Shown: positions 58,855 to 64,000 of the stretch, piece by piece
Position numbering within the stretch: the stretch's first letter is position 1
How the letters are laid out: each line of letters opens with the position of its first letter
NCBI RefSeq assembly: GCF_001676055.1
Contig: NZ_LZEX01000023.1
Span: 186,001-250,000, forward strand
Reading direction: 5' to 3'
Source: Morganella psychrotolerans
GTDB lineage: Bacteria; Pseudomonadota; Gammaproteobacteria; Enterobacterales; Enterobacteriaceae
DNA: 64,000 nucleotides
Notes under the pieces: model-generated
The model's database searches: none
What the model was told of the DNA's origin: nothing
Seen by the model: only the letters and a program-made list of their open reading frames with translations
Made by a program: the position numbers and the translations under genes

Positions 58855-60261
58855 ATGGAATATAATTACAATGGATATCAGGATTCAGAAATAGTCATTG
58901 GTTTGGTCGGGGCTGTAGGTGTTGATTTAAATCAGGTAATTGACAATCTTAAAGATCAATTTAATTTCTTTAGTTATAATATAAAAATGATAAAAATATC
59001 AGAGCATGTAATATCGGTTCTGAGTAGTGAATTTGATGCTCCCCCTAAAAGATGTGACAGAGTTAATTACTTAATAGAAAAAGGAAATACATTAAGAGAA
59101 AAAACAAAAGATAATGCATTTATGGCTAAAGCAGTTGCTGCAAATATTAGTTTTTACAGAAATATCAATAAAAAGAAAGCAAAAAAAGACAATCCGTTAG
59201 GACGGGTTGCATTTATCATTTCATCATTAAAAACACCTGATGAAGTTCATGAGTTACGGAAAATATATTCTGATGGTTTTTTTCTGATAGGTGTTTATTC
59301 ATCTGAATCGTTAAGATTATCGGAGTTAACTAAAAAAAATATGACAGAAGAAGAAGCAGAGGAACTAATAGACAGGGATAGTGATGAATCCCATAAATAT
59401 GGACAGAAAACACGTGATACTTACCATTTATCCGACTTTTTTATAAATTATGATGGAAGTCCATCTAAACTTTCAAATGATACAAAACGTATAATTGATT
59501 TGATATTTGGTCATCCATACATTACACCAACTTTTGATGAATATGCGATGTTTATGGCATTCTCAGCGTCGCTACGTTCGGCTGATTTATCGCGGCAAGT
59601 CGGCGCTGTGGTGACAAATGATAATCAGATCCTATCCACGGGAGCAAATGATGTACCCGCTTATGGTGGTGGTTTGTACTGGCCCGAATATAATATTGAC
59701 AATAAAAAAATAGAAGACTATCAGGATGGACGGGACTATATAAGGGGGTTTGATTCAAATAAAAATGAACAGACTAATATTATTGATAGCATTATTGATG
59801 ATCTTGAGAATGATTCCAATATTGAACTTACTTCAGAACAACTGAAGGAAATAAAAATAAGATTAAGAAAGTCAAAAATAAAAGATATCACAGAGTACGG
59901 CAGAGTTGTTCATGCTGAAATGGAGGCAGTGTTATCTTGTGCAAGAAATAATATATCAACAAAAAATGCTACTCTTTATTGTACTACATTCCCATGTCAT
60001 AATTGTGCAAAGCATATTATTGCATCGGGTATTAAAAGAGTTTTATATATTGAGCCATATCCGAAAAGTAAAGCATTGGAATTTCATAATGATTCAATTT
60101 CTCTTATAGATGCAGATAAAGATAAAAAACATAATAAAGTGATTTTTGAACCATTCGTTGGTGTAGGACCAAAATCATTTTTCAAGTTGTTCTCAATGAA
60201 TATTGGTATCGGAAACATAATAAAAAGAAAAGATCATGAAGGAAAAAAAAATAGATTTTAA
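58855..60261 (+). CDS. avcD: AvcD/DcdV-type anti-phage dCTP deaminase
   Basis: 468 residues from the ATG at 58855 (AGGG upstream). A TTG 60 nt earlier is in frame but not credible. The N-terminal half has a P-loop-like glycine-rich strand-turn (VIGLVGAVGVDLNQVI, residues 12-27). It lacks the usual GK(S/T) but matches the GxVGxD form of this family, followed by kinase-like segments. The C-terminal deaminase has zinc motifs HAE (H353, E355) and PCHNC (C381, C384). Such proteins deplete dCTP/dCMP pools during phage infection. Base composition is strongly AT-rich and unlike btuF and dgt, indicating transfer. Two small genes follow in overlapping frames. Confidence 0.87.
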   Translation: MEYNYNGYQDSEIVIGLVGAVGVDLNQVIDNLKDQFNFFSYNIKMIKISEHVISVLSSEFDAPPKRCDRVNYLIEKGNTLREKTKDNAFMAKAVAANISFYRNINKKKAKKDNPLGRVAFIISSLKTPDEVHELRKIYSDGFFLIGVYSSESLRLSELTKKNMTEEEAEELIDRDSDESHKYGQKTRDTYHLSDFFINYDGSPSKLSNDTKRIIDLIFGHPYITPTFDEYAMFMAFSASLRSADLSRQVGAVVTNDNQILSTGANDVPAYGGGLYWPEYNIDNKKIEDYQDGRDYIRGFDSNKNEQTNIIDSIIDDLENDSNIELTSEQLKEIKIRLRKSKIKDITEYGRVVHAEMEAVLSCARNNISTKNATLYCTTFPCHNCAKHIIASGIKRVLYIEPYPKSKALEFHNDSISLIDADKDKKHNKVIFEPFVGVGPKSFFKLFSMNIGIGNIIKRKDHEGKKNRF

Positions 60262-60367
60262 TCGTGAAAATGCTAAACTTAAAACGGTAATGCTTCCTTC
60301 ATCTTATATTGAAAGAGAACGTTATGCAGCATCACAATTAGTTGATATGATGGAGAAAATAAAATGA
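60236..60367 (+). CDS. 43-residue ORF overlapping the deaminase gene
   Basis: MKEKKIDFNRENAKLKTVML and so on, ending DMMEKIK. It starts 26 nt before the avcD stop codon and ends in an ATGA overlap with the next ORF. It is charged and helical in composition, with no recognised motif. The overlap at both ends suggests deliberate translational coupling, because random AT-rich sequence rarely keeps such an arrangement. Function is unknown. It may be part of the defence cassette. Confidence 0.55.
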   Translation: MKEKKIDFNRENAKLKTVMLPSSYIERERYAASQLVDMMEKIK

Positions 60368-60546
60368 ATGATGACGAAAAAGAAGCATTTTTAAACCATA
60401 TAAGAGAATCCAAAGAAATTGTTGACGGATGGCCGGCATGGAAGCGTGAAAATAGTGATAGTATCAGAAATAATAATCACGAAAATCCACTTTATGATCG
60501 TCAACCGACCATTCGGCATAGCTCTGAAACTGAAACAAAGTCCTGA
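60364..60546 (+). CDS. 60-residue ORF, last gene of the deaminase cassette
   Basis: It begins MNDDEKEAFLNHIRESKEIV and contains DGWPAWKREN near residues 22-31, followed by a Ser/Asn/Arg-rich tail. The (x)WPxWK pattern recurs, as I recall, in small proteins of mobile elements, but no family name is claimed. Its ATG overlaps the stop of the 43-residue ORF (ATGA). It ends 75 nt before the end of the convergent btuF. Confidence 0.6.
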   Translation: MNDDEKEAFLNHIRESKEIVDGWPAWKRENSDSIRNNNHENPLYDRQPTIRHSSETETKS

Positions 60547-60620
60547 GTCATTTCTATTGATAAGCCACCCGTACCGCAGGTGGCGTTAATCCTGATAAAT
60601 TCGCCTTCTATACCATGATG

Positions 60621-61442
60621 TTATCCGGCAGTATTATTAATCTTCTCACATAACACTTCTGCGGCCTGTAACAGGCGGGGCGTGCCACGCTGGAACCAAT
60701 CAGCATTTATTGTGATGATGGGCACATCCAGTTGCGGAGACCAGAAGCGCCGGACGTTGCCGACTTCCCGTTCATCACCGGATATCAGAATCATTTCCGG
60801 TTTGCGCGTCAGTACCTGTTCCCGGTTGACCTGCGGCCAGGGCACCGGGCTGTCAGCAAAGATATTTTTGCCCCGGCACAGGGAAACCACTTCACTTTGT
60901 AATGTCGCGCCGGAGGCGGTAAAAATCGGGTTCTGACCAAACTGGAGAAAAATCGGTTTTTCCTGTTTGTCCTGATAGCGCGTTTTCAGTGATTCAACAC
61001 CCCGGCGCATATCTTCTGCGGCTTTTTCAGCCAGTGCCGGTTGCACGCTGTAGGGTGCCAGACGATCAAGGTCGCCTGCGATATCATCTAAGTTTTTCGG
61101 ATCGAAATACTCAACTTTTATTCCCAGATGCTCCAGCTGGCTCAGCGGACGCTGCGGGTTACCACCGCGCCAGGCCATAATGAGATCGGGTTTGAGCGCG
61201 ATGATGCGCTCAAGATTAAGCCCCTGCCAGTTGGACACCTGCTCAATATCTTTCGCCTGCGGCGGGTAATCCGCATTGGCGCTGACGCCGACCAGGTTAT
61301 CACCCATGCCCGCGGCATACGCCATTTCAGCCAGAGAGGGCGACAGTGCAATCACCCTCTGTGCGGCGGCCTGTGCTCCGCAGGCTGCGAGCAGCAACAG
61401 CGGAAGGCACAGACGGCGGACAAAACAGGAAACCGGGATCAT
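60621..61442 (-). CDS. btuF: Vitamin B12-binding periplasmic protein
   Basis: 273 residues with a signal peptide (to AQAAA). Two lobes are linked by a long helix, and the family blocks are [58 protein letters not shown]. It captures cobalamin for BtuCD, which is not in the window. Its 5' end overlaps mtnN by 4 nt. A fragment of its 3' part is duplicated at 58555-58701. Confidence 0.93.
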   Translation of the reverse strand: MIPVSCFVRRLCLPLLLLAACGAQAAAQRVIALSPSLAEMAYAAGMGDNLVGVSANADYPPQAKDIEQVSNWQGLNLERIIALKPDLIMAWRGGNPQRPLSQLEHLGIKVEYFDPKNLDDIAGDLDRLAPYSVQPALAEKAAEDMRRGVESLKTRYQDKQEKPIFLQFGQNPIFTASGATLQSEVVSLCRGKNIFADSPVPWPQVNREQVLTRKPEMILISGDEREVGNVRRFWSPQLDVPIITINADWFQRGTPRLLQAAEVLCEKINNTAG

Positions 61443-62140
61443 CTCAGTGTATCAATATTGGCGAGGATCTCTGTCACCATCAGGGAAGACTGCTTTGCTG
61501 CCAGAGGCAGGAATTCGTCAAAACTGAGGTGAGATGCTTTATCCGCCACATCAGAGATTGCGCGAACAACCACAAACGGCACATTGTACTGATAGCAGAC
61601 ATGACCAATCGCGGTGGATTCCATTTCAACCGCAACCACGGACGGGAAGTTTGCACGGATACGTGCCAGCGGCTCTGCACCGTTAATAAAGGCATCACCG
61701 CTGCAGATCAGGCCACGGACAGCATTCAGCCCCGTCGTTTTAATGCATTTTTCTGTCAGCGCGATAAGACCGGCATCGGCAATAAATGCCGGCGGGCATT
61801 GTGCCATCTGACCCGGTTCATAACCGAATGCGGTGACATCCGCATCGTGATAACGCACTTCAGTGGAGATGACGATATCACCGACATTCAGATGTGTTGC
61901 CAGACCGCCCGCAGAGCCGGTATTAATGACCACATCAGGTTTGCACAGCTCCAGCAGCAGGGTGGTGCCGATAGCGGCGGCCACTTTACCGATGCCGGAT
62001 TTGAGCAGCGCCACATCTGTGCCGTTAATTTGTCCGGTATAGATTTCACAACCGCCGTGACTGAGGGTTTGCATGTTGGTAATCTGATTACGCAGCAGGG
62101 TTACTTCCTGCTCCATCGCACCTATGATACCGACTTTCAT
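61439..62140 (-). CDS. mtnN: 5'-methylthioadenosine/S-adenosylhomocysteine nucleosidase
   Basis: 233 residues from [13 protein letters not shown], with GGGAG upstream. The catalytic general-acid region is E12 in GAMEQE and the Asp in VRAISDVAD. The MTN blocks are TGSAGGL and [14 protein letters not shown]. It cleaves MTA and SAH in methionine salvage and AI-2 formation. The longer in-frame extension upstream is not coding. It is coupled to btuF, as in E. coli. Confidence 0.95.
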   Translation of the reverse strand: MKVGIIGAMEQEVTLLRNQITNMQTLSHGGCEIYTGQINGTDVALLKSGIGKVAAAIGTTLLLELCKPDVVINTGSAGGLATHLNVGDIVISTEVRYHDADVTAFGYEPGQMAQCPPAFIADAGLIALTEKCIKTTGLNAVRGLICSGDAFINGAEPLARIRANFPSVVAVEMESTAIGHVCYQYNVPFVVVRAISDVADKASHLSFDEFLPLAAKQSSLMVTEILANIDTLR

Positions 62141-62278
62141 TATGTCATACTCCCTGAATAGAAATTGAACTGCAGAATAGCGAATCAGCAACAGTTTATC
62201 ACTGAATCCCGGCGGAATGTGTCTTTTCCCGTCCGTCAGAATGTCACGCCGCGGGCTGAATAGAAAGACGGAGGCAAT

Positions 62279-63796
62279 GTGCCGGTAATTGATTTTAAAA
62301 AGAAGCTGAATTTTCACCGCCAGTTCGGACCGCAATCTGAAATATGTGCTGAAGAACATATTGTTAATCAGGCATTTGAAAGTGATCGCGGGCGTATTAT
62401 CAATTCTGCCGCTATCCGCCGGCTGCAACAAAAAACCCAGGTATTCCCGCTTGAACGCAACTCGGCTGTCCGCAGCCGCCTGACGCATTCGCTTGAAGTT
62501 CAGCAGGTGGGGCGCTATATCGCCAAAACGATCCTCCGTCAGTTAAAACAGGCGGGAAAGCTTGCGGAGTATGGTCTGGATGAGCGCCCTGATGCCTTTG
62601 AGAGTGTCGTCGAAATGGCCTGCCTGATGCATGACATCGGCAACCCGCCGTTCGGGCACTTTGGCGAGGCCGCTATTCAAAAATGGTTCAGTACGCTGCT
62701 GGGTGAACCGCACAGTGAAAATGAAGCAGAAGACAATTGTCAGATTGCGGTACTGAAACTGACCGGAAATCCGCAGGCAGATGAACTGCGGCGCATATTG
62801 CGCCGGGATTTGTGTCAGTTTGAGGGCAATGCGCAGGGGATCAGAATGGCGCATCATCTGCTGAAACTTAACCTGACCTTTGCTCAGCTCGGTAGTGTGC
62901 TGAAATATACCCGGCCTGCGTATCAGCAGTCATCTGTACCGGATGAATTCAGCTATCTGACGAAAAAACCGGGTTATTACTGGTCTGAAAACGCCCTGAT
63001 CCTGCGGCTGCGTGAAGAACTGCAACTCGGCGAATTCTGCCGCTTTCCGCTCTGTTATATTATGGAAGCGGCGGATGATATCTCTTATTGCATTGCGGAT
63101 CTGGATGATGCTGTGGAAAAAGGCATTCTGACGCCGGACTCCCTGGTTGATTATCTGCGCCTGGAGTGGCGGGCACTGGAGGGAGATCCTGATTCAGCCC
63201 TGTTCAGCGAAACCGTGGAGCGTGCATATACCTCGCTTGCGCGCGATCATCACCGCAGCGCTCAGGATCAGTTTTTTATGTATTTGCGGGTGTATATCAC
63301 CAATAAACTGGTGCCCTGTGCGGCGCAGCGGTTTATTGATAATCTCCCGGCGCTGTTTGACGGCACCTATAATCAGGCGCTGCTGGAAGATAAAAGTGAA
63401 GAACACCGCCTGCTGAAAACCCTGAAACGTGTTGCCTTTAAGTATGTATTTACGCATCACGAAGTGGAAGAACTGGAATTACAGGGATTTAAAATTATTA
63501 ATGGTCTTCTGGATTTTTACCGGCCGCTGTTAATGATGTCCGGTCCCGACTTTGCAGAACTCGTCCGTGAAAACTTCCATAAACGCTATTTTATTGAAAC
63601 CAGACTGTTGCATAAACTGTCCCGCAAACAGAGAGCGGCATACAGTGAAGCCGTGGAAGCGCTGGCAGATAAACCGGAAGATGAACGGAGCATATCGGAA
63701 TTTTATTACCGCGCCCGGCTGATTCAGGATTATATCAGCGGAATGACCGACCATTATGCTTATGAAGAATACCGGCGCTTTTCCGTTTGTCAGTAA
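62279..63796 (+). CDS. dgt: Deoxyguanosinetriphosphate triphosphohydrolase
   Basis: 505 residues from a GTG start at 62279 (GGAGG immediately upstream). The HD-domain metal sites are [12 protein letters not shown] and [15 protein letters not shown]. The N-terminus [12 protein letters not shown] is typical of Dgt. It hydrolyses dGTP to deoxyguanosine and triphosphate. E. coli Dgt homologues can act as dNTP-depleting phage defence. Here it is at its ancestral place next to mtnN, so its nearness to the dCTP deaminase is probably coincidental. Confidence 0.95.
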   Translation: MPVIDFKKKLNFHRQFGPQSEICAEEHIVNQAFESDRGRIINSAAIRRLQQKTQVFPLERNSAVRSRLTHSLEVQQVGRYIAKTILRQLKQAGKLAEYGLDERPDAFESVVEMACLMHDIGNPPFGHFGEAAIQKWFSTLLGEPHSENEAEDNCQIAVLKLTGNPQADELRRILRRDLCQFEGNAQGIRMAHHLLKLNLTFAQLGSVLKYTRPAYQQSSVPDEFSYLTKKPGYYWSENALILRLREELQLGEFCRFPLCYIMEAADDISYCIADLDDAVEKGILTPDSLVDYLRLEWRALEGDPDSALFSETVERAYTSLARDHHRSAQDQFFMYLRVYITNKLVPCAAQRFIDNLPALFDGTYNQALLEDKSEEHRLLKTLKRVAFKYVFTHHEVEELELQGFKIINGLLDFYRPLLMMSGPDFAELVRENFHKRYFIETRLLHKLSRKQRAAYSEAVEALADKPEDERSISEFYYRARLIQDYISGMTDHYAYEEYRRFSVCQ

Positions 63797-64000
63797 CCTG
63801 CTGATTAATGACATAACAATTCCTGTTCATTATTTCTGGTATTGTTGCTACGATTAATCAACAGGTGTTGTTGAAATAGATGCACTGTATTCAGTGCGGA
63901 ATAGTTGTTATTTTATAAAGTAACAACAGCATAAATTGCTGTTGAAATGTTAATTAATATAAAGTGATTAGTTATTATCTGTGCATCATATTATCGCTGT
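63797..64000. other. Intergenic sequence to the window end
   Basis: 204 nt of AT-rich sequence after dgt. A short inverted repeat AACAGC ... GCTGTT lies at 63925-63943 without a T run. In E. coli degP would follow, so this may be its promoter region. Nothing else was recognised. Confidence 0.4.

Noticed and set aside
62279-63796. dgt as part of the acquired defence cassette
   Set aside because: The mtnN-dgt order is the normal enterobacterial one and base composition matches the core genes. The cassette ends before btuF.
63925-63943. Inverted repeat after dgt as a terminator
   Set aside because: Only a 6-bp stem and no T run. Not enough to call.

Overview
The window looks like a chromosomal segment of a Morganellaceae member, most likely Morganella morganii or a close relative. 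Gene order follows the enterobacterial chromosome (can-yadG-yadH ... folK-pcnB-dksA-sfsA-hrpB-mrcB ... hemL-erpA ... btuF-mtnN-dgt), the proteins are close to E. coli orthologues, and ERIC-type palindromic repeats are scattered between genes. The species call is an inference from gene content, partly from a decayed pantothenate locus that matches the classical pantothenate requirement of this species. No rRNA, tRNA, CRISPR array, transposase or prophage structural gene was seen.

Layout. 1-4.6 kb: a PEP-hydrolase/Tm-1-like pair with a divergent TetR regulator and a perfect operator-like palindrome between them, a lipoprotein, and a Tat-exported amidohydrolase. 4.6-12.6 kb: a minus-strand uhpA-uhpB-uhpC-afuA-afuB-afuC locus that couples a sugar-phosphate sensing two-component system to an AfuABC hexose-phosphate ABC importer. 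12.7-19.5 kb: a small secreted protein, CueR-type promoter plus cueO, hpt, an AT-rich pair of unknown genes, can, yadGH. 19.8-26.2 kb: a serralysin protease with its inhibitor and dedicated type I secretion system, sitting where panD/panB are expected. It abuts a panC-like gene that has lost key active-site residues. 26.1-36.1 kb: folK, pcnB (AUU start), a decayed gluQ, dksA, sfsA, hrpB, mrcB. 36.2-47.9 kb: a three-gene toxin-antitoxin module, fdnGHI (selenocysteine formate dehydrogenase), an AraC regulator and a dmsABC-type operon with its chaperone. 48-50.7 kb: a small phosphatase pair, hemL, erpA. 51.2-57.4 kb: an FNR-type promoter and a radical SAM / TorD / DmsABC-like operon.

57.5-60.6 kb is the most unusual stretch. 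It has an orphan DarG-like macrodomain protein, a decayed partial copy of btuF, and an AT-rich cassette encoding an AvcD/DcdV-type anti-phage dCTP deaminase. Two tiny, translationally coupled downstream ORFs follow, and then the intact btuF. The btuF fragments on both sides mark the probable borders of a horizontally acquired defence cassette. mtnN and dgt close the window.

How the genes work together. fdnGHI and the two DMSO-reductase-type operons form an anaerobic respiratory block: formate oxidation to menaquinol, then reduction of S- or N-oxide-like acceptors. Two FNR-like boxes support anaerobic control. The uhp/afu block senses and imports sugar phosphates. Four conserved genes (uhpC, hrpB, fdnG, radical SAM) each carry a single-nucleotide frameshift. 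This points either to recent decay or to residual assembly indels and should be kept in mind when reading them as pseudogenes.
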